Below are positions 33,023 through 43,760 of a stretch of DNA of 64,000 nucleotides, one piece after another (within the stretch, counting starts at the first letter, position 1; each line of letters opens with the position of its first letter). The position numbers were made by a program, and so were the translations under genes. The notes under the pieces are model-generated. The model ran no database searches. It had not been told where the DNA came from and was given only the letters and a program-made list of their open reading frames with translations. Origin of the DNA: Aspidapion aeneum (taxonomy: Eukaryota > Arthropoda > Insecta > Coleoptera > Brentidae); the NCBI GenBank assembly GCA_963576565.1, contig OY755048.1:4284501-4348500 (forward strand), read 5' to 3'.

Positions 33023-33336
33023 TGTTACGGGTTCACAACGACAAATTAAAACTCGCAAATGTCAAAAACGATACGTCAATTTATTTCGACAATTATGTAC
33101 AAAAACACGCACTTAAACTTACTAATAACTTGCTAATAAATCACTACTTTTATCGGCCTATTAACTTCGTGTTAATATCCCGCGATCACTACCGTTGGTT
33201 ATCTTTGACTGACTCGATGCGCGACGTCCGGCCCTATATATAGGATCTGCCTACTATTCGAGAACCATCCATCCTTCTTCGAATCACGAGCATTCTCGTC
33301 TCTTCCAGAAGGTGCGCGTCGAGCACGAGTGTGTCA
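33023..33336 (-). mobile_element. Probable solo LTR
   Basis: A GC-richer 314-bp block with LTR-like organisation on the minus strand. It begins TGACACAC. A TATA box (CCTATATATAGGG near 33235-33247) is followed about 20-30 bp on by GAGTCAGTC, an arthropod-type initiator. An AATAAA signal sits near 33089-33094, and the block ends ...CCCGTAACA (TG...CA ends). No primer site, gag or pol flanks it and no target duplication was found, so the exact edges are uncertain. Confidence 0.45.
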
Positions 33337-33747
33337 TAGATAACGCAACTAAAACCTAGACTAAGAATACAACCATAAGATAAGTCAACCTAATACTACA
33401 CTAAACCTAAATAAATTCTAATTATAAACTTTAAATAACTTAAATTTGTAACCATAGGTATGGATGGCTAAAAAATAGAAATGAAAAGAAAATTAAATCA
33501 TTTTTCAGCAACTCCTTGAATCTTGGATTAATTTAGCAGTTTAGAGTCAAGTAATTTTCAAAACTCAACTGTTTATTGATAAAATTATTGGTATATTTAA
33601 GCGACACTGGATTTTTTTAGAAATTGAAAGAAAAATTAAAAGTGCACATTAGATAACACAAATATTTTGCCACTCAATTTGCATGCATTTATCTATAAAA
33701 AACGCTTAAGATTTTAGTTTTTACAAGCTTTTATTTAGCTTCAGATG
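33337..33747. other. Unassigned AT-rich stretch
   Basis: Nothing recognised between the putative LTR and the octamer array. Confidence 0.4.
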
Positions 33748-34320
33748 TTCTGTCTAACTATCTAACTATCTAACTATCTAACTATCTAACTATCTAACTA
33801 TCTAACTATCTAACTATCTAACTATCTAACTATCTAACTATCTAACTATCTAACTATCTAACTATCTAACTATCTAACTATCTAACTATCTAACTATCTA
33901 ACTATCTAACTATCTAACTATCTAACTATCTAACTATCTAACTATCTAACTATCTAACTATCTAACTATCTAACTATCTAACTATCTAACTATCTAACTA
34001 TCTAACTATCTAACTATCTAACTATCTAACTATCTAACTATATAACTATCTAACTATCTAACTATCTAACTATCTAACTATCTAACTATCTAACTATCTA
34101 ACTATCTAACTATCTAACTATCTAACTATCTAACTATCTAACTATCTAACTATCTAACTATCTAACTATCTAACTATCTAACTATCTAACTATCTAACTA
34201 TCTAACTATCTAACTATCTAACTATCTAACTATCTAACTATCTAACTATCTAACTATCTAACTATCTAACTATCTAACTATCTAACTATCTAACTATCTA
34301 ACTATCTAACTAACTATCTA
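33748..34320. repeat. Octamer microsatellite (TAACTATC)n, ~70 copies
   Basis: About 570 bp of nearly perfect 8-base repeats, with a single visible variant (TATATAAC near 34041) and slight irregularity at the right end. It runs directly into the G-rich tandem array at 34337, which suggests that the two belong to one element. It is not the TTAGG insect telomere repeat. Confidence 0.95.
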
Positions 34321-34336
34321 TCAAATCTTGTGAATC

Positions 34337-35126
34337 GTTTTTGACACACTTCCCATTATCCGATTTGGATGAAATTTGGTACACACATAGTGGTCCCATG
34401 ACAATATAACATTAAGAAAAAAATATCCTCCCACCCCTACCCCCACCCCTACCCCCACCCCTTATATAGAAAAATGTGTTTTTGACACACTTCCCGTTAT
34501 CCGAGTTGGATAAAATTTGGTATACAAATAGTGGTCCAATGATAATACAACAATAAGAAAATATCCTCCCTCTCCTACCCCCACCCCCTTTCATAGAAAA
34601 ATGAGTTTTTGACACACTTCCCATTATCCAATTTGGATGAAATTTAGTATTCACATAGTGGTCCGATGACAATACAACATTTAAAAAAAATATCCTCCCA
34701 CCCCTACCCCCACCCCCTTCCATAGAAAATGCGTTTTTGACACCCTTCCCATTATCCGATTTGGAAGAAATTTGGTATACATATAGTGGTCCGATGACAA
34801 TACAACATTGAAAAAAAAAATCCTACCACTCCTACCCCCACCCCTATCTATAGAAAAATGCGTTTTTGACACACTTCCCATTATCCGATTTGGATGAAAT
34901 TTGGTATACATATAGTGGTCCGATGACAATACAATAATAATGAAAAAATGTTCTCCGACCCTTACCACCCCCCCTTCCATAAAAAATGCGTTTTTGACAC
35001 ACTTCACTTCAAATGACTTTTGTAAAATTTGGTATATGCATAAAGGTCCGATGGCAATACAGCCCAAACAAAAAATATATTTCTACCTCTACCCCCACCC
35101 TCTCCTTCTCCCAATAGAAAAATGAG
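34337..35126. repeat. Tandem array of ~128-bp units, six copies, G-rich on minus strand
   Basis: Units start with GTTTTTGACACACTTCCC at about 34337, 34478, 34605, 34733, 34862 and 34990, so the period is 127-129 bp with a longer first unit. Each carries GATGAAATTTGGTA, ATAGTGGTCCGATGACAATA and a C-rich tract (CCCACCCCTACCCCCACCCC type), which on the minus strand could form G-quadruplexes. The minus-strand frames here, rich in GGGGRGGR residues, are by-products of the repeat. Confidence 0.9.
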
Positions 35127-35240
35127 TTTCCAAACAACTCACGATCAGCGATTTCATTATAATCTAGAATAGACACTTCTGTTCTGTTATTGAACAAATA
35201 TTTTCATTTATTAGAGTAGATAGCTGAGACTAAAAAGTAG

Positions 35241-35715
35241 AAAATAAATTGGTAAAATTTTTTTTTAAATCACAAGCTTTTATAAAATGCACTAAAAATT
35301 AAAAAATAATTTTCTAAAATTCTAATATTATCATAATAATAAAAGCGATGGCTGCAAATCAAAGCATAAGTTAATCCAAATTTGTGATCTAAACACTTAA
35401 AGATTATTCAACATAGCAGGTCATCAAAGATATGTTTACCTACCATACCTATGTCACAGATATGCTGGGGTATCTTGGGTCGGGTTGGGTGGGTTTGGTA
35501 CCTCTGCATTTTTCTGCTAGATTAATTCTTGCTAATAGTGATATTTAATTGATACGGATATCTTGTCGTGCTAACATCGTCAAAATTTCCATCAGTCGGC
35601 CGGCCATCGCATTTATTATTATGATAATATTAGAATTTTAGAAAATTATTTTTTAATTTTTAGTGCATTTTATAAAAGCTTGTGACTTAAAAAAAAATTT
35701 TTACCAATTTATTTT
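35241..35715. mobile_element. MITE-like element with ~105-bp terminal inverted repeats
   Basis: AAAATAAATTGGTAAAA at the left and its inverse at the right begin arms that stay almost identical for about 105 bp (ACAAGCTTTTATAAAATGCA and its inverse; TTCTAATATTATCATAATAA and its inverse). The centre, about 260 bp, is non-coding. The arms are well preserved, so the copy is fairly young. Confidence 0.8.
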
Positions 35716-36184
35716 AGAAAATAGAATACTTGAACCAAACTTTAGGTACTACTAGTTTTAAGCTGTTATAAATTTTAAAAATTTCGGGACGGTTCTCTTT
35801 TTGGCTGGTATCCACCCTTGCATCCGTCAATGGAATTGTAATAATAGTGGCACCTCATAGTCATAGGAATGCTTTTAGAATATTAAAATTATAGAATACG
35901 TACATTTTAAATGTTATAACAGTAGTAAGTCGGAATTTTCTTCAAATTACAAAAAAATCAACTGGGTATTCAAAAATTACTGTTTTCTGTACTGTTCTTT
36001 TCTACAAGTAGTAGCCCTCGATTTTATCTAAATATTTTTTTGCCTGTATATATAAGTAATAAAGGCGAGTGGAGTAGAAAAAAAATCAGTTTTCTATTTT
36101 TTATTCATTTTTCATTTTAGTTTTTACCAGTTATGGCTAATTTCACTTTTTTGTTAGTTTTTTATTTGTGTAAAAATACGTATT
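35716..36184. other. Unassigned AT-rich stretch
   Basis: Nothing recognised. Confidence 0.4.
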
Positions 36185-36765
36185 ATATTTAAATAATAAG
36201 ATGTATATCAAACTTTTTATGAACCATGGAAAATTTAAAGTTTACACCTTAAAATAGAGTAGCGCTAAATTGCAGTGGATAAGTCAAGTTCATATGTATG
36301 TGGATGATTGTACATTTTATAAATTCAGAAATAATGCGTTTATTCTCTTGGATTCAATAAAAAATCATTTAAATTACGCAAACGAAACGTAATTTATAAT
36401 GTTTTGACACCTTTTTGAGAAGTATATCAATAAAACATAACACATGTGGTCAGGCGTGAGAAGGTTGAAGGTCAGTTCGGGAATTTCCCGCTAAATACCG
36501 CGGTGTCTACCTGATAAATTCACGTTGACGACTTATTCATTCATCATATTTAACACCCCTTTTTACATGTAGGACACTTCCGCGGCAGTAAGCCAGGAGC
36601 GGGACTTAGGAACTTCATTTGGGGGGCCTTCTCCAAGGCAGGGCCTTATCCAGGGCAGGGCGACCAGGGTAACCTCCCGGGGCGCAACGATTCGCGGGCG
36701 CCAAAATCGTTGACAATGACGAAATTACAATCTACGAAATCATTGGTTATGCAGAGGCGATTACA
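36185..36765. repeat. Duplicated segment, copy A (partner 38827-39870)
   Basis: Shares long near-identical runs with copy B: AGTAGCGCTAAATTGCAGTG, TTCATATGTATGTGGATGAT, AACGAAACGTAATTTATAAT, ACATAACACATG, GAATTTCCCGCTAAATACCG and TTTTACATGTAGGACACTTC. It lacks the 304-bp insertion found in B at 38925 and keeps only the left part of the hAT-type MITE (CAGGAGCGG near 36589). No coding content was recognised. Confidence 0.85.
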
Positions 36766-37872
36766 AAAAAAAAACATTGAGTACTTTTTAGTGACACTTT
36801 AACTGCTAAATCTTACAAAATTTACTTGCGTTGATACTTTATAAATATATTTACAAAACTAACTTACGGAAATTCAAGAAAATGACTGTTCAAAAGGCCA
36901 TACTATCATTTTGGAAAATTTGGGTCTTTTCCGACCAAGAACTGTAAATAGTCCTTGTTTTCCGACCTTAATTCAACGGAAGGTTTTAAAAGACCCTTTT
37001 GATTACAGTCGGGTTGCTTTTCATAAAGTTATCTAGCAGTAAAGAGTGAGTTCTCTGATATTAGTCAGGGCGCACTAATTTTTTTGGGGTGGTGGAAAAA
37101 GTCAGTTTTAATGTAGGCCGCCATCTTAAATTTTGTACAAAAATGGCTTCTGATAAAAAAAAAACATAAAACCTGAGGTATTCTTTTTCAGCGATACAAA
37201 AGATTTGAAATTTGGACTATTGGTAAGGAATTTATACTCAGTTAAACTTTTGTTGTTTTTTAAACTATCAGTTTTTTATGTAAAAAAGTATATATGATAG
37301 GTTTTGCTAGCAAATGAATGCTTCTATTTATTTAATTTCAATTTTTAATATAACGTAATTTTTAAATTTAGCAATAAAATGTGAAGTTTATTGAGAGATT
37401 TTGCTGAGTTAAAAACCCGAATCTATGATAAAGATGAATTTCTAATGAAAAAATTTTGACACAAAGAAGAAAATCTTTTATTATTTTTAAAAGAATTCTA
37501 GAAGAATCGAAAATACTTTTCACCTACTATTCTCCAAAATTTTACTGTATGCAGCGGCAGCGGTGCATTTTACCTCACACTAGGTAAGGGAAAGAAGGGC
37601 AATATGAGATACTTCATTTTATAGACTTTTTTCTTCTATTAAATGATCACCATTGCGTTCGTCATTTGGAATTAAGTTGGCTCAATCATAGTTTTATTTT
37701 TATTTTTGTAGAAAGTTGCCTTTTCCCATTCTGCACCGCATACGGGGTCAAATGGGGTACCTATAGATATGTGGCAAAAAAAGCAGGGCGGTTTTGTAAT
37801 TTAGAATCAATATTTTTGTAAGACGTAAGCTTTATTTATTAAAGTACTAACCAAGATTAAAATACTTAATTA
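36766..37872. other. AT-rich stretch, no gene recognised
   Basis: Contains GGCCGCCATCTTAAATTTTG at 37119, another inverted AAGATGGCGG motif. Otherwise nothing supported. Confidence 0.4.
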
Positions 37873-38419
37873 ATACTCTGCCAATTTATGGGCACTTAAG
37901 CTCACACTAGATACTATATTTATAATGTACGTGTGAGCTAATATACCCAAATCTGAAATATATTTTATTCAACTCTAGACTCAATTACCTGTCGTTTGAT
38001 ACCACACAAGCCATGTTATTACTTAAACTCAAATTTGTGAAATCTGCCCCCACTTAAAAAAAAAAACTAAAATGTATTTTGTTTAACTCCAGACTCAATT
38101 ACCCTTCCGTTTGATATCACACACGCCATATTTTCACATAAATTCTAATTTTTGAAATTTGCCCCCACCCTTTTTTTGTTAAATAAACTAAAAAGTATTT
38201 TGTTTAACTCCAGACTCAATTACCTTTCGTTTAATATCACACACGCCATATTTTTACATAAACTTAATTTTTGAAATCTACCCCCACCCTTTTATTTGGC
38301 TTGTGTTTGGTGGATGTTGTTCATTTTTAAATGGGACCATCTCGAGCCAAAACCCAGCTTAGGTACCAAATTTCATTAAAATCGGGCTAGCGGTTTTTGA
38401 GTTATGCGCGTTGGTCGTT

Positions 38420-38471
<52 letters not shown>

Positions 38472-38603
38472 CAAAAAAGTTTCAAAATCATCTGAAACGC
38501 AAAGATATATAAACATTTTTGAAATCGGAGCAACTTTTTTTTTCTCGAAAAAATTAGGATCACTATAGCTCACACTACTATAGTATAGTATATGTGTGAG
38601 CTA
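37873..38603. mobile_element. Hairpin-ended element with three tandem units and (CAGA)n, copy 1
   Basis: The left end contains a hairpin made by AGCTCACACTAG and GTACGTGTGAGCT (37910-37950). The right end has a second one (TAGCTCACACTACTATAG...TATGTGTGAGCTA, 38567-38603). Between them lie three tandem units of about 113-120 bp (starts near 37980, 38093, 38214: CTCAATTACC...CACACGCCATATTTT...GCCCCCACCC). A segment AAATTTCATTAAAATCGGGC follows, then GAGTTATGCGCG and a (CAGA)n tract (38420-38468). The same layout recurs at 44331-45055. It encodes no protein. Confidence 0.8.
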
Positions 38604-38924
38604 AAAATAAAAAGTTGTAATAAAAAATACATTTATGATAATTAAATTTAGTATTTACAAAATAAACGAATTTTGAAAGTTGTATTTTATGTGGTTTTTG
38701 CAAACCATGTCAAAACAACATAAAATAAAACTTTTAGTGAAAAAAAAAATATATTTTGGCCAAAATGGGGCATAGGTTTCTAAGTCTAACAATGTCACCC
38801 GTTTTGTCCCCATGATAAAACCCCGTTTTATATTTAAATAATGCAGACATGTATATCAAACCTCGAGGTAATATAGAATTTTTTATGAACCATTTTAAAT
38901 TTATACCTTAAAATATAGTAGCGC

Positions 38925-39228
38925 CGAGGGGTGGGACACTCCTTAAATAGGTGTACAAATTTGGTAAAAGTATTTAATGAATACATTTAAATAGCTTTTA
39001 AATACTTCTAAATACAATTAAATACTTTTAAATACATTTAAATACCTTTAAATACTTTTAAATACTTTTAAATACTTTTAAATACTTAAATACATTTAAA
39101 TACTATTAAATACTATTAAATACACTTAAATAGAATTAAATACCTTTGAATCCCAAATAAATACAGTATTTAACTTAAATACTTAAATAGGTGTACAAAT
39201 TTTGATGAGTGTCCCGTCCCACCCCTCG
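38925..39228. mobile_element. MITE with 8-bp target duplication; empty site present in copy A
   Basis: Starts CGAGGGGTGGGACACTC and ends with the inverse GTCCCACCCCTCG (with a short GGGAC slippage). The flanks are AGTAGCGC on both sides (38917-38924 and 39229-39236). The paralogous copy A at about 36258 has a single AGTAGCGC with no insertion, which demonstrates the empty site. The interior is a degenerate TTAAATACT-type array (about 38970-39150) between two direct copies of CTTAAATAGGTGTACAAATT. An 8-bp duplication fits hAT. Confidence 0.9.
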
Positions 39229-39558
39229 AGTAGCGCTAAATTGCAGTGGATAAGTCAAGTTCATATGTATGTGGATGATTGTACATTTTATAAATTCAGA
39301 GATAATGGGTTTTCTCGCTGGCATTCAATAAAAAGTCATTTAAATTACGCAAACGAAACGTAATTTATAATATGATTTGACACCTTTTTGAGAAGTATAT
39401 CAATAAAACATAACACATGCGGTCAAGCGTGAGAAGGTTGAATGTCAGTTCGGGAATTTCCCGCTAAATACCGCGGTGTCTACCTGATAAATTCACGTTG
39501 ACCTATTCATTCATTTAACACCCCTTTTTACATGTAGGACACTTCCGCGGCAGTAAGT

Positions 39559-39710
39559 CAGGAGCGGATCTAGGAACTTCATTTGGGGGGAAATATAATA
39601 ATAAATATTGCATAGTGACCAGGACGTGTATTCTGTGTGTCAAAACTAAATATACTTTGAGATTTGGGGGGGAAATTTCCCCTTTTTTCTCTCCCGTTGA
39701 TCCGCGCCTG
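39559..39710. mobile_element. hAT-type MITE, CAGGRGCGGATC family, copy 1
   Basis: Starts CAGGAGCGGATCTAGGAACT and ends GTTGATCCGCGCCTG. The flanks share AGTAAGT (39552-39558 and 39711-39717). The interior CTGTGTGTCAAAACTAAATA and GATTTGGGGGGGAAATTTCC match 55910-56053. No intact protein is encoded; the minus frame here is spurious. Confidence 0.85.
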
Positions 39711-39870
39711 AGTAAGTAGGAAATGTAGCAGGGCGGGGCCTTCTCCAGGGCAGGGCCTTATCCAGGGCAGGACGACCAGGGCAACCGCACGGGGCGCAAT
39801 GACTCGGGGCGCCAAAATCGTTGACAATAACGAAATTACGATTTATGAAATTGTATTTGCAGAGGCAATC

Positions 39871-40440
39871 TAAAAATCGCTAAATGACGTTTTTCCGAAT
39901 TTACACGGAAGGTGTGGTTTTTTCGCATCAATATGGCCCCACTATACTGTAACTCGGTGCGTTGGCTGTTAACATGTATTGTTTGTGAGATATGAATTTT
40001 CAAAGTTTTGCCATTTTGGTCTCATGGGATTCCCTATACTAAAAATCACTAAATGACGTTTTTCCGAATCTAGACGGAAGGTGTAGTTTTTTCGCATCTC
40101 TACGGCCCCACAATACTGTAACTCGGTGCGTTTGCTGATAGCATGTAGAGTTTGGGAGATATGAATTTTCAAAGTTTTTCCATTTTGGTCTCATTGTATT
40201 CCCTATACTAAAAATCGCTAAATGACGTTTTTCCGAATCTACACGGAAGGTGTGGTTTTTTCGCATCTGTATGACCCCACTATACTGTAACACCGAGTTA
40301 CTAATAACGCGTTTGCTAATAACATGTATAGTTTGTGAGATATGAATTTTCAAAGTTTTGCCATTTTGGTTTCATGGGATTCCCTATACTAAAAATCGCT
40401 AAATGACGTTTTTTCGAATCTACACTGAAGGTGTGGTTTT
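39871..40440. repeat. Tandem array of ~170-bp units, three and a half copies
   Basis: Units begin AAATCGCTAAATGACGTTTT at about 39875, 40045, 40213 and 40394. Each contains CGGAAGGTGTGGTTTTTTCG, GCCCCACTATACTGTAAC, TGAGATATGAATTTTCAAAG and CATTTTGGTCTCATGGGATT. The last unit is cut short after about 60 bp, where the 35-bp minisatellite starts. Minus-strand frames across it are repeat artefacts. Confidence 0.9.
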
Positions 40441-40454
40441 TTTAATCTCAACCA

Positions 40455-40757
40455 AATGTTTTGGCACGGGACGGTACGATACGGTTCGGTATGTTTTGGC
40501 GCGGGACGGTACGATACGGTTCGGTACGTTTTGGCGCGGGACGGTACGATACGGTTCGGTACGTTTTGGCGCGGGACGTTACGATACGGTTCGGTACGTT
40601 TTGGCGCGGGACGGTACGATACGGTTCGGTACGTTTTGGCGCGGGACGGTACGATACTGTTCGGTACGTTTTGCCGCGGGATGGTACGATACGGTTCGGT
40701 ACGTTTTGGCGCGTGACGGTACGATACGGTTCGGTTTGGTCCGGTTCGGTTCATTAG
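40455..40757. repeat. 35-bp GC-rich minisatellite, ~8 copies
   Basis: Repeats of GCGGGACGGTACGATACGGT plus TCGGTACGTTTTG with a 35-base period and few substitutions. Because 35 is not a multiple of three, all three plus frames read the same 35-residue cycle, and a minus frame is open too. Four overlapping frames of 86-131 codons therefore appear without being genes. It carries many TACG and CG steps in an AT-rich region. Confidence 0.95.
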
Positions 40758-40835
40758 ACCTTCCGTAGTGTGAAGGGTGTCCAAGGTATAAACTTTCAGA
40801 TTTTTTTCGTGTTCACACTAGCGCGAGTCTACTGT

Positions 40836-41060
40836 CATTAAATTTAGTATTTACAAAATTTATAAAGAATTACAGCGATCTAGTTATCACTATCGAGTAG
40901 GAGACTACACGAATTTTGAAACCATGCCCATGGTTTGCAAAAACAACATAAAATACAACTTTCTGTGATAGTACCAAAAAAAACATTTTTTTGGGGCAAA
41001 ATGGGGTATAGGTTACTAAGTCTAACAAGGTACCCCGTTTTGCCCCCATAAAAAAACCTT
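40836..41060. repeat. Diverged copy of the 38610-38830 segment
   Basis: Shared runs include CATTAAATTTAGTATTTACA, CACGAATTTTGAAA, TGCAAAAACAACATAAAATA and the GGCAAAATGGGG...CTAAGTCTAACAA block ending in CCCGTTTTGCCCCC. A minus-strand 77-codon frame across it is not supported. Confidence 0.65.
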
Positions 41061-41334
41061 TTGTCCCAAACCGCCAGTTAAAATTCAAACAAAAATCAAA
41101 CACAGTAAAAGGCTAATTTTACGGGCAACGCGTTTAATTAAGAATAATACATTCAATTTATTTTATGAAATGTTATTAGATAAATCAAAAAATGGCAATA
41201 AAACATTTAAATGTTAAGACTGATAAGAGGTTTTAGGTTACCTAAAACTGCGGTGTTCCGATTTACCCCCGTACCCCATTTTGCCCCCTTTCCCTTATTT
41301 GTTTTTATTATAACCTCCGTTGTATAAGCTAGAG
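41061..41334. other. Unassigned stretch
   Basis: Contains a further TACCCCCGTACCCCATTTTG block (41260-41292) related to the preceding repeat; otherwise nothing. Confidence 0.4.
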
Positions 41335-41794
41335 CAGTGGCGTGCATTCAATGTAGGCGGAAAGGCGTTGCCTACCCTACATAAAATTTAAAATATTTTT
41401 TATACATATTTTAAATAACTCATCAAAAATATTCATAATAAGCATTTTTAATTAACCTTTATTCTAAAGATTGCGTAAGACATATTTCGAATAATTGCAT
41501 ATACTGCATTATCGCGCATTTCGCATCTATTATTTTCCTATAGATCTTCCATAGGACTTTTGTAATGGTGGCGTGATTTTTTCTATTATCGCTAATGGGA
41601 TAAAAAACGCTGCGATTCTTAAAAGACATTTTATTCTGCAGACCGCTGGCGCTGTAAAAATGAGAGAGACAGAACAAGGAGGTATCGCTTGTTTTTTTTT
41701 CGCGTCCGCTTTCGGTCCACGTCGTGCATGCGTGTGGGTTGCTTGGTTAAAATTAATTCTGCTCACGATAGAGAAAGATGGAAACTGTAAATTA
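41335..41794. other. Possible hAT-type fragment with GC-richer interior
   Basis: Begins CAGTGGCGTGCATTCAATG and contains a hairpin GTAGGCGGAAAGGCGTTGCC-TAC. A plus-strand frame at 41573-41872 (99 codons, CFFFASAFGPRRACVWVAW) and two minus frames overlap one another. None resembles a known protein, so no gene is called. Confidence 0.3.
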
Positions 41795-43314
41795 ACAAAG
41801 GATCAGGCACACCTCTTATGGGATTTCTGTAATCCGTCAAACTTCAAGAAATTTTGGTATGTTGTTGACTGAACCTTTCTTATCAAAAGTTCTCATGGGC
41901 CCAACTCAAATTAATGACCAGTTTTTGAAATACAGGGTGTTGAAAGTGATAATGTCCAAGTAGCAGAATAGCTCTTTAGACGGGTTTCCCAAACATATAC
42001 GGAATGTTTCTATTACATATATTTACGATTTATTTATTATTTTTAATCTGTACCTTTCAAACATTATCCACAGGGTGTTTAAGTAAATATTAATTGAATG
42101 TTTTAATGAGAAACAAGCTTTAGTATGTTGTAGATTAAACCTTGCTTATCAGAAGTTCTCATGGACCCAATTTAAATTAGTTTCCAGTTTTTGAAATATA
42201 GAGTATTAAAAGTGACTATGTTCACGACGGGTTTTCTAAAAATATACGCAATGTTCCTATTAAATATAGAGTATTTATTAGGTCTGTAATGATTCTTAAC
42301 TCATTAATTATTTAATACAGGGTGTTTCGGCAAATCGTTTTTTAAATACTATTAAACTGTATATGTATTGTATATGCTATTAAGCATCCTACTATTAACA
42401 CAGGGCTGTTAGCGAGTTTGTGCTGTAAAAACAGCGAAAAGGGATTAATTGTAAAGAAAAATGGACTTTAGGAGATTTTTTAAAAGAAAATCCTCTACCA
42501 CCCTGTAGATAATGTTTTAAAGGTACAGATTAAAAGTAATAAATACATTGTAAATATATGTAATCTTTATATTGCGTAAGTGTTTCGATAACCCGTCTAA
42601 AGAGCTATAATGCCTCGTAGACATTATCACTTTCAACACCCTGTACTTTAAAAACTGGTCATTAATTTAAGTTGGGCCCATAAGAACTTTTGATAAGAAA
42701 GGTTCAATCTAAAACAGACTAACGCTTGTTTCTCTTTAACACTTTCGATTAATATTTACTTAAACACCCTGTAGATTATCTTTTAAAGGTACACATTAAA
42801 AATAATAAATAAATCGTAAATGTATGTAGTACTACCATTGCGTATATGTTTCAAAAACGCGTCTAAGGAGCTATTATGCTTCTTGGACATTATTACTTTC
42901 AACACCCTGTATTTGAAAAACTGGTCATTTATTTAAGTTGGGCCCGTCAGAATTTTTTATGAGCAAGGTTTAGTTCACAACATAATAAAGGTTGTTTCTC
43001 ATTAAAACATTCGACTATTATTTACTTTAACACCCTGTAGATAATGTTTTAAAGGGACAGATGGAAAATAATAAATAAATTGTAAATATTTGTAATACTG
43101 ACTTTGCGTATATGTTTGGAAAACCCCGTCTAAAGAGCTCTTATACATCTTGGACATTATCACTTTCAACACCCTATATTTCAAAAACTGGTCATTAATT
43201 ATAGTTGGGCCCATGAGAACTTTTGATAAGAAAGGTTCGGTTTACAACATATCAAAATTTCATGAACTTTGACGGATTACAGAAATCCCATAAAAGGTGT
43301 GCCTGATCCTTTGT
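41795..43314. repeat. 1.5-kb multi-unit palindrome with ACAGGGTGT motifs
   Basis: The ends pair: AAAGGATCAGGCACACCTCTTA-type sequence at the left and GGTGTGCCTGATCCTTT at the right. Inside, about 265-bp units occur three times in one orientation (about 42490-43250, marked by CACCCTGTAGATAATG near 42498, 42765 and 43030). They occur about twice in the opposite orientation at the left (ACAGGGTGTTGAAAGTGATA near 41933 and a diverged copy near 42200). GGGCCCAACT...AATGACCAGTTTTTGAAA and its inverse mark each unit. No protein is encoded. Confidence 0.8.
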
Positions 43315-43463
43315 GGAAAACCGACTTTAACTAGAAAAGGTTTAGTTTTTCCAGAATATTTACAACATATAGTGTAAATTACTTCTTTTTCAGGTTGAAT
43401 TTCTGAATAAATTTGTTTGATTTTTTAAGGGCTTCGATGTTTTGTATCAGCCCTTTTTATTTT

Positions 43464-43760
43464 CAGTAGCACACCCAGGATTATGCCTTGGGCGGGGCCC
43501 GAGAGTCTTGGGGGGGCGAGATACCATAATGCCGTATGTTATGCTATTTTATGTTTTTATTCATGAAATCTGTCAAAAATGCTTACAGATATTTAGGCTT
43601 AGGGGGAACCCGGGCGCGAGGTGCATCCAGGGGGGCCTCCGGGGCCGGGCTCCATAAGCACCAACTTTTTTAAAATATTTTTGACATATTTCAAGATTAA
43701 AAATTAAAAATAGTATAAAATACCGCGTCATGGGGTCTCGTGTCCGTCATGCTAATTTTT
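43464..43760. mobile_element. hAT-type MITE, CAGTGGCG family, head-to-head pair (copy 4)
   Basis: The left part starts CAGTAGCACACCCAGGATTA with the family core (TTATGCTATTTTATGTTT, CATGAAATCTGTCAAAAATG). From about 43660 an inverted, diverged copy of the same core follows (AAAATAGTATAAAATACCGC and CATGGGGTCTCG). The right end and target duplication are unclear. Confidence 0.6.

Larger units (their letters stand above)
38827..39870. repeat. Duplicated segment, copy B (partner 36185-36765)
   Basis: The same sequence as copy A with two extra pieces: the inverted-repeat element at 38925-39228 and the complete hAT-type MITE at 39559-39710. The sequence just upstream (38610-38830: ACAAAATAAACGAATTTTGA, GCAAACCATG, CAAAATGGGG) also recurs at 40836-41060, so the duplicated territory is larger and rearranged. 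Confidence 0.8.

Noticed and set aside
33748..34320. Octamer array as a CRISPR or telomere
   Set aside because: There are no spacers, so it is not CRISPR. TAACTATC is not the TTAGG insect telomere repeat and it lies inside ordinary sequence.
34412..35197. Minus-strand frames rich in glycine and arginine, and overlapping plus frames
   Set aside because: The C-rich tandem units are read as GGGGRGGR; the period of about 128 bp recurs inside the peptide, so it is repeat-derived.
40389..40784. Overlapping 86-131-codon frames on both strands
   Set aside because: They are by-products of the 35-bp minisatellite, whose period keeps several frames open at once.
41573..41872. 99-codon plus frame as a gene
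   Set aside because: It runs into the left arm of a palindrome, overlaps two minus frames and shows no family resemblance.
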